Shown: piece by piece, positions 1 through 9,153 of the stretch
Numbering within the stretch: the stretch's first letter is position 1
Layout of the letters: each line of letters opens with the position of its first letter
Assembly: GCF_003008575.1 (NCBI RefSeq)
Contig: NZ_CP027667.1
Span: forward strand, 2,628,001-2,692,000
Reading direction: 5' to 3'
DNA: 64,000 nt
Source of the DNA: Melaminivora suipulveris
GTDB taxonomy: Bacteria; Pseudomonadota; Gammaproteobacteria; Burkholderiales; Burkholderiaceae_C
Program-made: the position numbers and the translations under genes
Notes under the pieces: generated by a model
Told to the model about the DNA's origin: nothing
Seen by the model: only the letters and a program-made list of their open reading frames with translations
Database searches by the model: none

Positions 1-483
1 GTCCAGCAGCATCAGCCGCGGGCGCGGGGCCAACGCCCTGGCCAGCGCCACACGCTGCTGCTGGCCGCCCGACAGCTCGTGCGGAAAGCGCGATTCGCTG
101 CCGGCCAGGCCGACCAGCGCCAGCGCCTCGCGTACTCGCTGGCCCTGCTCGGCGCGGGGCAAATTCTGTACGCCGAAACCCACATTGCGCCCCACCGACA
201 GGTGCGGGAACAGCGCGTAGTCCTGAAACACCATGCCGATGCGCCGCTCTTCCGGCGGCATGCTGCGGCCGCGTGCGCCGACCAGTTCGCCGCCCAGGCG
301 AATGCTGCCGCCGGCCACCGGCTCCAGGCCGGCCACGGCGCGCAGCAGCGTGGTCTTGCCGCAGCCCGAGGGGCCGATCAGCACGCCGATCTCGCCGGCG
401 GCCAGGCCCAGGGTCACGCCCTCCACGGCGGCCTGCGCGCGTGCGCCGTAGCGCACGTCCAGTTGAGCAACTTCCAGGAACAT
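1..483 (-). CDS. ABC transporter ATP-binding protein, ferric-iron type (partial, 3' end outside window)
   Basis: ATPase subunit of an importer, energising passage of substrate (probably Fe3+) through the divergently encoded permease. Read from the start codon at 483, the 161 visible codons show Walker A GPSGCGKTT at residues 37-45, the Q-loop in GMVFQDYALFPH near 83-94, the signature LSGGQQQRVALARAL from 137, and Walker B LMLLD at the window edge. The C-terminal part is missing. The FbpC/PotA-like subfamily is suggested by the FPHLSVGRNV stretch and by the two-lobed FbpB-type partner. No strong ribosome binding site precedes the start. Substrate is inferred from the partner, not proven by this ORF. 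Confidence 0.85.
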   Translation of the reverse strand, partial: MFLEVAQLDVRYGARAQAAVEGVTLGLAAGEIGVLIGPSGCGKTTLLRAVAGLEPVAGGSIRLGGELVGARGRSMPPEERRIGMVFQDYALFPHLSVGRNVGFGVQNLPRAEQGQRVREALALVGLAGSESRFPHELSGGQQQRVALARALAPRPRLMLLD

Positions 484-502
484 CGGCGGGATTGTAAGTT
501 GC

Positions 503-524
503 GTAGAATTGTTCCCATTTGCAT
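503..524. promoter_or_regulatory. candidate Fur box between divergent iron transporter genes
   Basis: On the minus strand the site reads TGGGAACAATTCTAC, which fits the 7-1-7 Fur pattern TGAGAATnATTCTCA at most positions in both halves. It sits in the 120-bp gap between the ATPase start (483) and the permease start (about 604), where a shared iron-responsive operator would be expected. The match is imperfect and no promoter elements were assigned with confidence. Confidence 0.4.
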
Positions 525-603
525 TGCCGGGCTGTCGCTCCGGCCATGCCGGCAGGCCGCGCCGCCGCCGCGCCCTCTCTTGCGCTTCCTCATTCCTTCC
601 TCC

Positions 604-2238
604 TTGTCCCGCTCCGTCACTGCGCTGCTGCGCAACGTTTTCCTGCTCCTGCTGGCGCTGGCGCTGGTGTTGCCGGTGCTCACCGTGTTCTCCGCCTGGC
701 TGCCCGGCACGGTGGGCGGCGAGCAGGCCGGCGCCATCGTGCGCGAGATGGCCGCCACCGTGCTGCCCGAATACTTGTGGACGACCTTCGTGCTGGGCCT
801 GGCGGTGGCCTTCGGCGCCGCCGTGGTCGGCACGGCCAGCGCGGCGGCGGTGACGCTGTTCGAGTTCCCTGGCCGGCGCGAGCTGGAATGGCTGCTGCTG
901 CTGCCCCTGGCCATGCCGGCCTACGTCACCGCCTACGCCTACACCGACTTTTTGCAGTTCAGCGGCCCGCTGCAGGTCTGGATGCGCGAGGCCTTCGGCC
1001 TGGAAGGGCGCCTGCTGCCCGAGGTGCGCAGCGTGTGGGGCGCCATCTGGGTCTTCATCTTCTCGCTGTACCCCTACGTCTATCTGCTGGCGCGCACGGC
1101 GCTGTCCGAACGCGCGGCGCACCTGATGGAGGCGGCGCGCCTGCTGGGCGCCTCGCCCGCGCGGCGCATCGCCCAGGTGGCGCTGCCGCTGGCGCGCCCG
1201 GCCGTGGCCGCGGGCGTGGCGCTGGTGCTGATGGAGACGCTGGCGGACTTCGGCGTGACCAGCTACTTCGGCATCCAGACCTTCACCGTGGGCATCTACA
1301 AGGCCTGGCTGGCCATGGACGACCGCCTGGCCGCGGCGCAGCTGGCGACCATCCTGCTGGTGCTGGTGGCGCTGCTCTTGCACCTGGAGCTGCGCGCCCA
1401 GCGGCGCATGCGCTTTGCCGCCGGCGGCGTGGGCCGCGCCGGCTCGGCCGAGGCCGAACCCATGCGCCTGGGCACGGGCGGGCGGGCGCTGGCATGGGCC
1501 GTGTGCCTGGTGCCGGTGTTCATGGGCTTTTTCGCGCCGATGCTGTTCATGCTGCGCCCGCTGGCGGCCGACTGGTCGGTGCTGCCCTGGGGGCGCTTCG
1601 TCGAATGGGCCGGCAACAGCGTGCGACTGGGCGGCATCACGGCGGCGCTGGCGGTGGCGATCAGCTTCGTGCTGGCCTTTGCCGTGCGCCGCAGCCGCGA
1701 CACCTTCACCCGCGCCGTGGTGCGCCTGGCCAGCCTGGGCTACGCCGTGCCGGGCGCAGTCATCGTGGTAGGCCTGCTGCTGCCCGTGGGCTGGGTGCAG
1801 GCGGCGGCGCCCCGCTGGGGGCTGCCCGCGCTGATCACGGCCACGGCGGTGGGCATCGTCTGGGCCTACCTGGTGCGCTTTTGCGCCGTGGCGCTGCAGT
1901 CGGTGCAAAGCGGCTACGCGCGCATCCCCATGAGCCTGGACGACTCCTCGCGCATGCTGGGCGTGGGCGGGCTGCAGCTGCTCTCGCGCGTGCACTGGCC
2001 GCTGCTCAAGCGCTCGGCGGCGGCCGCGGCGCTGCTGGTCTTCGTGGACGTGATGAAGGAGCTGCCCGCCACCATGGTGCTGCGCCCCTTCAACAGCGAC
2101 ACCCTGGCCGTGGTGGCCTACCAGCTGGCGCGCGACGAGCGCCTGGGCGAGGCGGCGCTGCCCTCGCTGGCGCTGGTCGCGGTAGGCCTGGTGCCGGTCA
2201 TCCTGCTCAGCCGCACGCTGCGCGCGTCCAGGCGCTGA
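604..2238 (+). CDS. ferric-iron-type ABC transporter permease (FbpB/AfuB-like, two fused permease lobes)
   Basis: Inner-membrane channel subunit, about 544 residues, with roughly twelve hydrophobic segments arranged as two binding-protein-dependent permease domains. Each lobe carries an EAA-type loop: EAARLLGASPARRIAQVALP in the first half and SSRMLGVGGLQLLSRVHWP in the second. This two-lobed architecture is characteristic of Fe3+ importers (FbpB, SfuB). The reading frame is open far upstream, but the homologous part begins about here and the only reasonable start is TTG at 604, just before the first membrane segment. It is transcribed divergently from the ATPase gene. The periplasmic binding protein is not in the window. 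Confidence 0.8.
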   Translation: MSRSVTALLRNVFLLLLALALVLPVLTVFSAWLPGTVGGEQAGAIVREMAATVLPEYLWTTFVLGLAVAFGAAVVGTASAAAVTLFEFPGRRELEWLLLLPLAMPAYVTAYAYTDFLQFSGPLQVWMREAFGLEGRLLPEVRSVWGAIWVFIFSLYPYVYLLARTALSERAAHLMEAARLLGASPARRIAQVALPLARPAVAAGVALVLMETLADFGVTSYFGIQTFTVGIYKAWLAMDDRLAAAQLATILLVLVALLLHLELRAQRRMRFAAGGVGRAGSAEAEPMRLGTGGRALAWAVCLVPVFMGFFAPMLFMLRPLAADWSVLPWGRFVEWAGNSVRLGGITAALAVAISFVLAFAVRRSRDTFTRAVVRLASLGYAVPGAVIVVGLLLPVGWVQAAAPRWGLPALITATAVGIVWAYLVRFCAVALQSVQSGYARIPMSLDDSSRMLGVGGLQLLSRVHWPLLKRSAAAAALLVFVDVMKELPATMVLRPFNSDTLAVVAYQLARDERLGEAALPSLALVAVGLVPVILLSRTLRASRR

Positions 2239-2254
2239 ACCTAAACTCACGGGC

Positions 2255-2617
2255 ATGACCACCACATCGCCCGACATCACCCTCTATCACAACGCCCGCT
2301 GCAGCAATTCGCGCGGCGCGCTGGCGCTGCTGCGCGAACGCGGCATCGAGCCGGCCATCGTGGACTACATCGCCCAGCCGCTGGATGCGGCGCAGCTTAA
2401 AAGCTTGGTGGCGCGCCTGGCCGTACCGGTACGCGAGCTTCTGCGCAGCAAGGAGGCGGCGTACACGGAGCTGGATCTGGGCAACGCTGCGCGCAGCGAC
2501 GACGAGCTGATCGCCGCCGTGGCCGCGCACCCCGAGCTGCTGAACCGGCCCATCGTCGTCACCCCGCGCGGCGCCCTCTTGTGCCGCCCGCCTGAGCGGG
2601 TGCTGGAGGTTTTGTAG
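2255..2617 (+). CDS. arsC: ArsC/Spx-family arsenate-reductase-like protein
   Basis: A 120-residue thioredoxin-fold protein of the glutaredoxin-dependent ArsC/YfgD family. The N-terminus ITLYHNARCSNSR places the catalytic cysteine at residue 16. The C-terminal RPIVVTPRGALLCRPPERVL matches the substrate-binding segment of the family, including the conserved arginines. It starts 16 bp after the permease gene and could be cotranscribed with it. No arsR, arsB or other ars genes are near, so a housekeeping or stress role (YfgD-like) is as likely as arsenic resistance. Confidence 0.8.
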   Translation: MTTTSPDITLYHNARCSNSRGALALLRERGIEPAIVDYIAQPLDAAQLKSLVARLAVPVRELLRSKEAAYTELDLGNAARSDDELIAAVAAHPELLNRPIVVTPRGALLCRPPERVLEVL

Positions 2618-2619
2618 GT

Positions 2620-2675
2620 CAAATTGCCCTTCTGCCGTTGTAAATCAACGGCATGCAGCTATTAAATTTGAAGCG
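2620..2675 (-). repeat. dispersed AT-rich intergenic repeat, copy 1
   Basis: Reversed copy of the window-wide repeat: on the minus strand it has TTTAATAGCTGCATGCCGTT followed by a CGGCAGAAGGGC end. It lies between the convergent arsC-like and peptidase genes, where it may also serve as a transcription end. Confidence 0.6.
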
Positions 2676-2707
2676 ACAGACGCTGCGGCTCCAGGGTGCC
2701 TCGCGCC

Positions 2708-3463
2708 TTACGCCCGGAACACCTCTTGCGCCATGTCGTCCAGCCTCTCTTTCACCACCCTCCAGTTCGGCATGTGCCGGTCCAGCGTCCGGTAAAACCT
2801 GGGGCTGTGGTTATGGTGCAGCAGGTGGCACAGCTCGTGCAGCAGCACGTAGTCGATGCACTCGCGCGGCGCCTTCACCAGCAGCGGGTTCAGGGTGATG
2901 CGGCCAGCGGGCGAGCAGCTTCCCCATTGCACGGTCATGAACTGCAGGCGTGTCGGGGGGAGCTGCCTGACCCACCTCAGCGGGGCGGCTGTGGCGGCGA
3001 GCCGATGGGCAAACACCTCACGCGCGCGCTGCCGGTACCAGGCATCCAGGGCAGCCCTGACCGCGATCGGGGTGTGCTCTGGCGTCGTCACGGTGACGAA
3101 GGCCCCGCGCATTCGGGCCTCTGCCCTGGCCCCTGCATCGACGACGACCTTCAGACGGTAGCGTCGGCCCAGATAGTGCAGTGATTCGCCGCTCACATAC
3201 TCCCTGGGCAGCACATGGGCCAGCCGCGCCCTGGCAGCGCCCACGTGCTGACTGATCCAGCGCGCCCGCTTCTTCACCGCGGCCAGCACGTCGGCCAGCG
3301 GCGCGGCGTCTGGCGCATCCACCCATACGCGCGCGTCCGGCTCCACATGGATGGCAATGCGCGCCACGGTGCGCGAGGGCTGGCGGCGCACACTGAAGGT
3401 GATGACTTCGTCGCCATAGGCGATGCGGTGTTGGGAGACGCTTTCAGCGTTCTGCATGCTCAA
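2708..3463 (-). CDS. YgjP/DUF45-type M48-like zinc metallopeptidase
   Basis: A 251-residue protein with the zinc-binding motif HELCHLLHHNH at about residue 209, followed by SPRFYRTLDRHMPNW, the hallmark C-terminus of the YgjP/DUF45 (SprT-like) family. These are predicted cytosolic zinc peptidases with no well-settled substrate. The start overlaps the hsdR stop by 4 bp, so it is the last gene of the leftward restriction-modification operon. DUF45 genes are often found next to hsdR in other genomes; whether the protease helps limit restriction toxicity is inference only. Confidence 0.85.
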   Translation of the reverse strand: MSMQNAESVSQHRIAYGDEVITFSVRRQPSRTVARIAIHVEPDARVWVDAPDAAPLADVLAAVKKRARWISQHVGAARARLAHVLPREYVSGESLHYLGRRYRLKVVVDAGARAEARMRGAFVTVTTPEHTPIAVRAALDAWYRQRAREVFAHRLAATAAPLRWVRQLPPTRLQFMTVQWGSCSPAGRITLNPLLVKAPRECIDYVLLHELCHLLHHNHSPRFYRTLDRHMPNWRVVKERLDDMAQEVFRA

Positions 3464-6400
3464 GCCTTGCCGAGCCCGACACGCGTGATCTGGATGACCT
3501 GCTCGACCACCAGCTTGGCGTTGTCCAGACCCAGCGAGCCGAACAGCAGGGGCAGCAGGCCCTTGCGAATGGCGGCCTCGATGTTCTGTGGGTTGAGCGA
3601 GTTCTCTGCCACGGCGTCGCGCACCACGGTGTCCATGGCGATCGCTTGCTGCACCAGTTTGTCCGTGGCATCGCCACTCAGCGCGGCAAAGGCCTCGTCC
3701 CCCAGCACCAGACGCATGGCGCCAAAGTAGGCCTTGGCATGCGGCTTGCCCGCCAATGCATCCGGCATGTCCGGGATGGCGCGGGCGTCCAGCTTTTCCT
3801 CAAAGGACTTGAACAGCGCGTACTGCTTCAGCGGATGGTCGAACATCGCCTGCGCTTCAGCGATGGCCTGGCGCAGCAGCTCACCAAACACCTTCTGCGC
3901 ATAAGGATCGTCCGCCAGCTCCTGCTCGATGGTCTTGCGCAGCCGGGTGCGGATCATGTCCGTCTCGTTGCGCGTTTTCTCTTTCGACCAGTCCTTCGGG
4001 TCGTCCGCTTGCCCCAACTGATGCACCAGATAGACGCCTTCAGGTTCGCGCACCTCCGTGCCAATGACCTGTTTGTCCACCAGCTTGCGGATTTGCTCCT
4101 CATAGACGCTGTAGTCCACCGTCTCCATGGCATCGCGGCGTGCGGTCTGGCGCAGTTCGGTGAAAAAGCGCAGATCAGACTTGTACCGGGCGATCAACTC
4201 CTCGGGAAAGCTCTTATCCTCGAAGAAGCTGCGCGATGAGAGCGCCGTCTGCAGGCACAGGCCAAAAGCGGTCAGTGCTGTGTAGAAATCGTCGCGCAGC
4301 TTTTGCCGCGCGTCATGCTCCTCGCCGTCGCTGCCCTTCACGAACTTCGGCGCCAACACCTGCCGGTACTGCTCGCGGTCGAGCTTGTTGGTCACCGACT
4401 TGAAGAACGACCACAGTGCATCGTGCAAGGCAGGCAGGCGCCTGTACTCCGTGCTGAACTGGTGGTACAGGCCCTCCAGGTCGCCGATGTCAAAGCCGCC
4501 TTGCGTGCGGGCTTCCAGGTCCTGGTAGTCGCGGATGGCGGTGTCGAGCTCCTTCAGGATGCCTCGGTAGTCCACCAGCACGCCATACCGCTTGGCGTCG
4601 TGCAGGCGGTTGACGCGCGCCACGGCCTGAATCAGGTTGTGCCCTTTCAGGGGCTTGTCGATGTAGAGCACCGCATTTCGCGGCTCGTCGAAACCCGTCA
4701 GCAGCTTGTCCACGACGATCAGCAGGTCAGGTGCGCCATCCGTGCCAAAGTCGTTGACCACCTGCTTCTCATAGGTCTCGGCGTCGTTGCCGCAGGTTGC
4801 CATGGCCTGCTTCCACCACTTTTGCACCTCGGGCAGCGTGTCTTCATCCACATCGGAGTTGCCCTCGCGCGTGTCCGGGGCCGAGATCACCACCGCGCTG
4901 CTCACCAGGCCGGTGTCGTCCAGCGCCTTCTTGTAGCGAATGGCGTCCAGCTTGCTGTCGGTAGCCACCTGCCCCTTCAGGCCCAGCTCCAGCTTCTTGA
5001 TGTTTTCGTTGAAGTGGGTGGCGATATCCCAGGCGATCAGCTCGATGCGATTGGCGGCGCCGTAGATGGCGCCTTTCCTGGCGAATTTCTTCTTCAGGTC
5101 GCTGCGCTGGGCAGCGCTCGAGTCGCTGGTGATCTTGTCGAACCAGCGGTTCACGGCCGCTTCGTTGACGTCCAGCTCGGGCACACGCTCTTCGTACAGC
5201 AGCGGGGCCACGGTTTCATCCTCCACCGCGCGCTGCATGGTGTAGGCGTGCACGATGGGGCCGAACTTGTTGGCCGTCTTTTCGTCCTTGAGCAGGGGCG
5301 TGCCCGTGAAGGCGATGTAGGCCGCCCTGGGCAGCGCCTTTTTCATGCGCTCATGCGTCTCGCCGCCGTGGCTGCGGTGGCCCTCGTCCACCAGCACGAT
5401 CATGTCGGCCGAGTCGTTGCGGCACTCCGGCAGCCTGGATGCCGTGTTGAACTTGTGCACCAGCGTGAAGGTGATGCGCTCGCTGCCCTTGCCGATGCGC
5501 TGCGCCAGGTCGCGGCCAGACAGGGTGCGGCTCTTCTCGCCATCCTTCTGCGTGGCGATGCTGGAGCCAAAGGCGCCGCCGGTCATGAAGTTGCGGGCCA
5601 ACTGGGTTTCCAGGTCGATGCGGTCGGTCACCACCACCACGCGGCATTCCTGTAAGGCATCGACCAGCAGCAGCGCCTTGGTCAGGAACACCATGGTGAA
5701 GCTCTTGCCCGAGCCCGTGGTGTGCCACACCACGCCACCCTCGCGGCCGCCGCCTTGCGCTTCGGGCTTCTTCTGGCTGATGCGCGCCAGCAGCGCGCGG
5801 ATGCCGAAGAACTGCTGGTAGCGGGCCACGATCTTTCCGACCTTGCGGTCGAAGAGCACATAGCCGCGCAAAAATTCGAGCAGCCGTGCCGGGGTCAGCA
5901 GGCTCACCAGCAGGCGATCCTGTTCGGTGGCCTGCATGGGGGCGCTCCACAGCGCATCGAAGTACGCCGCCAGCGCGGCCGGCTTGCCGTCGAACAGCGC
6001 CGCACGCACATCCGGCTTGAGTGCCTTGTTCTTGAGCGCCTGCATGTGGGCGTCGTCGAACTCCTCCTCGCGCCACTTGGCCCAGAACTTGGCCGCCGTG
6101 TGCGTGGTGCCGTAGCGCGCATCAAGCTGGCTGATGGACAGCAGCAACTGGGCGTAGGCGAACAGGTTGGGAATCTCGTCCGGCCGCTGGTTGCGCAGGT
6201 GCTGGCTGATGCCCTCGGTCACCATGGCCTTGGCGGGGTGGCTGCCGCCGCCGCCTTCAGGCCGCTTGGCCTCGATGACGACCAGCGGGATGCCGTTCAC
6301 ATACGCCACCACATCGGGTGTGCGGTGGTGCGTGCCCTGCGCGGCCAGCACCTCCAGCTCTTCGGTCACATCCCAGCGGTTGGCTGCTGTCTCGGCCCAG

Positions 6401-6771
6401 TCGATCACTGGGATGGTCGGCTGGTGCTTCTTGCCATCGGGCATGAACTCCGTCACCGTGATGCCGAAAGCCAGCCTGCCGTACAGCCGCTCGTTGGCGG
6501 GCATCAACCCTTCGGCCAGGCTGAGCGCCGACAGCTCCCGCACGATCTGGTCGATGCCGCTGGGCGACAGCGGGTACCACTGGCCCTTGTATTCGTAGCG
6601 CCGGGTTTGCAGCACCTCGATCAGCCGGGGCCTGAGGATGACCTCACGCGTGCTGCCGCGCAGGGCCAGTGCCTGGGTTGTGGTCAGGAAGTTCCAGCCC
6701 AGGTTGCACAGCAGGTGCAGCGCGGGCAGGTGGGCGCTGTATTGCTCGCGGGAGTTGGGTGTGGTGTTCAT
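3460..6771 (-). CDS. hsdR: type I restriction endonuclease R subunit
   Basis: Motor and nuclease subunit of a type I R-M enzyme, 1103 residues, a normal length. The N-terminal PD-(D/E)XK nuclease is visible as TPDVVAYVNG then IPLVVIEAKR (D153, E167, K169). The SF2 helicase core follows with Walker A TTGSGKS at 351-357, DEGHRSHGG at 462-470 (DEAD-like box) and FTGTPLL near 489. A helical C-terminal region for contact with the methylase follows. All catalytic residues are intact. The start overlaps the hsdS stop by 4 bp, so it is probably translationally coupled. Confidence 0.95.
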   Translation of the reverse strand: MNTTPNSREQYSAHLPALHLLCNLGWNFLTTTQALALRGSTREVILRPRLIEVLQTRRYEYKGQWYPLSPSGIDQIVRELSALSLAEGLMPANERLYGRLAFGITVTEFMPDGKKHQPTIPVIDWAETAANRWDVTEELEVLAAQGTHHRTPDVVAYVNGIPLVVIEAKRPEGGGGSHPAKAMVTEGISQHLRNQRPDEIPNLFAYAQLLLSISQLDARYGTTHTAAKFWAKWREEEFDDAHMQALKNKALKPDVRAALFDGKPAALAAYFDALWSAPMQATEQDRLLVSLLTPARLLEFLRGYVLFDRKVGKIVARYQQFFGIRALLARISQKKPEAQGGGREGGVVWHTTGSGKSFTMVFLTKALLLVDALQECRVVVVTDRIDLETQLARNFMTGGAFGSSIATQKDGEKSRTLSGRDLAQRIGKGSERITFTLVHKFNTASRLPECRNDSADMIVLVDEGHRSHGGETHERMKKALPRAAYIAFTGTPLLKDEKTANKFGPIVHAYTMQRAVEDETVAPLLYEERVPELDVNEAAVNRWFDKITSDSSAAQRSDLKKKFARKGAIYGAANRIELIAWDIATHFNENIKKLELGLKGQVATDSKLDAIRYKKALDDTGLVSSAVVISAPDTREGNSDVDEDTLPEVQKWWKQAMATCGNDAETYEKQVVNDFGTDGAPDLLIVVDKLLTGFDEPRNAVLYIDKPLKGHNLIQAVARVNRLHDAKRYGVLVDYRGILKELDTAIRDYQDLEARTQGGFDIGDLEGLYHQFSTEYRRLPALHDALWSFFKSVTNKLDREQYRQVLAPKFVKGSDGEEHDARQKLRDDFYTALTAFGLCLQTALSSRSFFEDKSFPEELIARYKSDLRFFTELRQTARRDAMETVDYSVYEEQIRKLVDKQVIGTEVREPEGVYLVHQLGQADDPKDWSKEKTRNETDMIRTRLRKTIEQELADDPYAQKVFGELLRQAIAEAQAMFDHPLKQYALFKSFEEKLDARAIPDMPDALAGKPHAKAYFGAMRLVLGDEAFAALSGDATDKLVQQAIAMDTVVRDAVAENSLNPQNIEAAIRKGLLPLLFGSLGLDNAKLVVEQVIQITRVGLGKA

Positions 6772-8072
6772 GCCTGCAGCTCGGGTTCGGCGTCCGGCAG
6801 CTTGACGCGGCGTTTGCCGGTCAGGAGTTGGGACATGAGGGCGGTTTTCTCGCGCTTGAGCGCGTCAACCTGTTTGGACAGTTTGACCCGTTCGCGGCCT
6901 GCCGTTTCCAGGATGTCCGAGATGCGGCGCTGCTGCTCCAGTGGCGGAATGTTGAACGGCCAGTTGAGCCAGTGATCGGTCTTGAAAATCATCTTCTCAA
7001 CATGAACGCCGATGCTGGAGTGAAAACAGGTCTGCTGGAAGTACCGCGTTTCAGACAGGTGGCGCAGAAACCGAAGGTCGATCTCACCATCGGTGTTGAG
7101 AACGGCGTATTCGTTGGACACCACGGCACCGTCCAGTTCGGGCGGCACGATGCCGCAGGCGCCATGAACGATCTGTCGCTTAGAGATCAGAAAGTCGCCG
7201 GTGCGGACGTGAAACTGCGTCGGTGTTCTGACTTCATTGCCACGCAAGATTTCGCGAAGCGCCACGCCGCCGCGCGATCGCTTGACCGTCACCAGGGTGT
7301 AGGACTCTTCGTCCTTCAGCGCAACCGGGCGGCGCACTTCACGCAGGTGGTCGTGCAGTTGAACGCGTCGCCAACCTGCGGGCGCAGGTGGCAACGTGGG
7401 TATGCCGGGTTGCACAGAGGCGGGGAAGCCGCCGTTGTCGCTTGGCGCGGAGGCATTCGGGTTGGCCGAAGGCAGGTGCAGGGTGATACCGAGCAGCGCA
7501 TTCCACTGGATACGGCTGTTAGCCAGCAACCGCTCCGTGGTGAAGATTGCTTGATCCCAGGTAGAGAGGATTTGGGCGATGCGGCGCTGTTCCACAAGTG
7601 GAGGAAGCAATACAGGAAACGCCTTTAACTGCGAAGAGTTGATACTCGCCAAGTTGGTGCTACGTTTGGCACAACTTAGAAAATAACCACGGCCATACTC
7701 GCTTCCCGATAAGGCGGACAGGAACTGCGGCACCACCAGATCTGAGTTGACACGCACCGAGAACACATGATTTTGGTGAAGACAATTGGGAATAGGCGCC
7801 GTCCAAACCGCTCCACGGCCCAACTTGTCAAAGTCGCCGCCTTCGGTCATCAAGATGTCTCCCGCTTTGAGGGCGTAGCGTTCGACATGGCGGCGCTCGA
7901 CGGCGATTGTCTTTACTTCACTTAGGTCGATATATCCATCCTGTACGTTCGCAACCCGCAGGTACGGCAGCTCAATGGGATCTTCAAGCCCGGTTTTCCC
8001 TTTCGCCAGTCCTGTTCGCACTTCGGCAACTTCATGAAGGGGGCGGCAACTCCAATTTTTAGGCAGCATCAC
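6768..8072 (-). CDS. hsdS: type I restriction-modification specificity subunit S
   Basis: A 434-residue DNA-recognition subunit with two target-recognition domains separated and followed by helical spacers. Each half ends in a typical spacer start: LLPPLVEQRRIAQIL near 155 and IPPLEQQRRISDIL near 385. Full length for the family, no frameshift seen. The gene has visibly lower GC than its neighbours, especially around 7.6-8.0 kb, as is common for horizontally exchanged S subunits. Its start overlaps the rhuM-like stop by 14 bp and it is coupled to hsdR downstream. The target sequence cannot be read from the protein. Confidence 0.93.
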   Translation of the reverse strand: MMLPKNWSCRPLHEVAEVRTGLAKGKTGLEDPIELPYLRVANVQDGYIDLSEVKTIAVERRHVERYALKAGDILMTEGGDFDKLGRGAVWTAPIPNCLHQNHVFSVRVNSDLVVPQFLSALSGSEYGRGYFLSCAKRSTNLASINSSQLKAFPVLLPPLVEQRRIAQILSTWDQAIFTTERLLANSRIQWNALLGITLHLPSANPNASAPSDNGGFPASVQPGIPTLPPAPAGWRRVQLHDHLREVRRPVALKDEESYTLVTVKRSRGGVALREILRGNEVRTPTQFHVRTGDFLISKRQIVHGACGIVPPELDGAVVSNEYAVLNTDGEIDLRFLRHLSETRYFQQTCFHSSIGVHVEKMIFKTDHWLNWPFNIPPLEQQRRISDILETAGRERVKLSKQVDALKREKTALMSQLLTGKRRVKLPDAEPELQA

Positions 8073-9153
8073 GCCCTCCCTTCTTCTTTGCCAACGCTCT
8101 TTCCATCTCGATCAGCGGTGTCTTGTCCACCGCAGCCTCGAAGTCCCGTTCCGCCTGGCTGGGCAGTTCGTCCAGCAGTGCCCGGAACTTGTCGAACTCG
8201 GCATGTGCGCGTGTCAGGGCAGCCTGATGGCTGATTCTTCCGGCATGGCCCAGCACCTCGTAATCGGCGATGCGCAAGAAGTCGTCGAGCTTGGCGATCC
8301 AGTTCGCCATGGTCATGGGGCGGCGGCGTAGCGCCTGACCTTCGGCGAACTCCAGGTAAATAGTGACGACGCGGTTGAGGGCAGCCAGCTCCTCCTCGCC
8401 CAGATAGTTCTTGGCGATCTCCACGTCGGCCTTGCGGGGGCGGGCGCCCTCCCAGTGGGTCAGTCCCATGTAGGGTTTTGTGGCGTCGGCACGGCTGGCG
8501 ATCAGCTCGGCAGCAGTCTTGCCGTGAATGGCCCAGTGCATCTTGTTCTGCAGGGTGGCAAAGAACTGCCTGGAGAGGTCATTGCGCGGGTCGTAGTCGA
8601 TGCTGGTGGCGTAGATGTCCAGCACCTTGCGCCAGAAGACTTTTTCGGAACTGCGGATGTCGCGGATGCGCGCCAGCAGTTGATCGAAGTACACGCCATC
8701 GCCACCGGCCTTGAACCGCGCGTCATCGAGCAGGAAGCCTTTGACAAGGTAGTCGCGCAGTTGGCTTGTGGCCCAGATGCGAAACTGCGTGCCGCGGGGC
8801 GAATGCACCCGGTAGCCGACGGAGATGATGACGTCGAGGTTGAAGTGCTCGACCTGGTAAGTCTTGCCATCGGCGGCAGTTGTTGCAAAAACTGCAACCA
8901 CTGAATCCCGCTCCAGCTCCCCCTCGGAGAAGACGTTGCGGATGTGCCGAGAGATCACGGATTTGTCGCGCCCGAACAGCTCGGTCAACTGGTTCAGGCT
9001 GAGCCAGACGGTCTCGTCCGACATGCGAACGTCGATGCGGGTCTGGCCATCTTCAGTGCGGTAGAGCAAGAACTCGGTGCCAAGCCCGGAAAGGACTTTG
9101 AGAGCTGTGGCAGCGCCCTGCGGTGGGGCGGCTGGCTTGCGCGGCTTACTCAT
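8059..9153 (-). CDS. RhuM-family protein within the R-M operon
   Basis: A 364-residue protein of the virulence RhuM family. The diagnostic segments are a winged-helix-like N-terminal part (WLSLNQLTELFGRDKSVISRH) and the block FNLDVIISVGYRVHSPRGTQ followed by FRIWATSQLRDYLVKGF. Molecular function is not established for the family; genes of this type are repeatedly found inside type I R-M operons and defence islands. It is nested between hsdM (8-bp overlap) and hsdS (14-bp overlap), so it must be coexpressed with the enzyme. The C-terminal 80 residues look helical and charged. Confidence 0.85.
   Translation of the reverse strand: MSKPRKPAAPPQGAATALKVLSGLGTEFLLYRTEDGQTRIDVRMSDETVWLSLNQLTELFGRDKSVISRHIRNVFSEGELERDSVVAVFATTAADGKTYQVEHFNLDVIISVGYRVHSPRGTQFRIWATSQLRDYLVKGFLLDDARFKAGGDGVYFDQLLARIRDIRSSEKVFWRKVLDIYATSIDYDPRNDLSRQFFATLQNKMHWAIHGKTAAELIASRADATKPYMGLTHWEGARPRKADVEIAKNYLGEEELAALNRVVTIYLEFAEGQALRRRPMTMANWIAKLDDFLRIADYEVLGHAGRISHQAALTRAHAEFDKFRALLDELPSQAERDFEAAVDKTPLIEMERALAKKKGGRDAA

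Noticed and set aside
79..603. Long N-terminal extension of the iron permease
   Set aside because: It is antisense to the ATPase gene, and the permease begins with its first hydrophobic helix just after 604.
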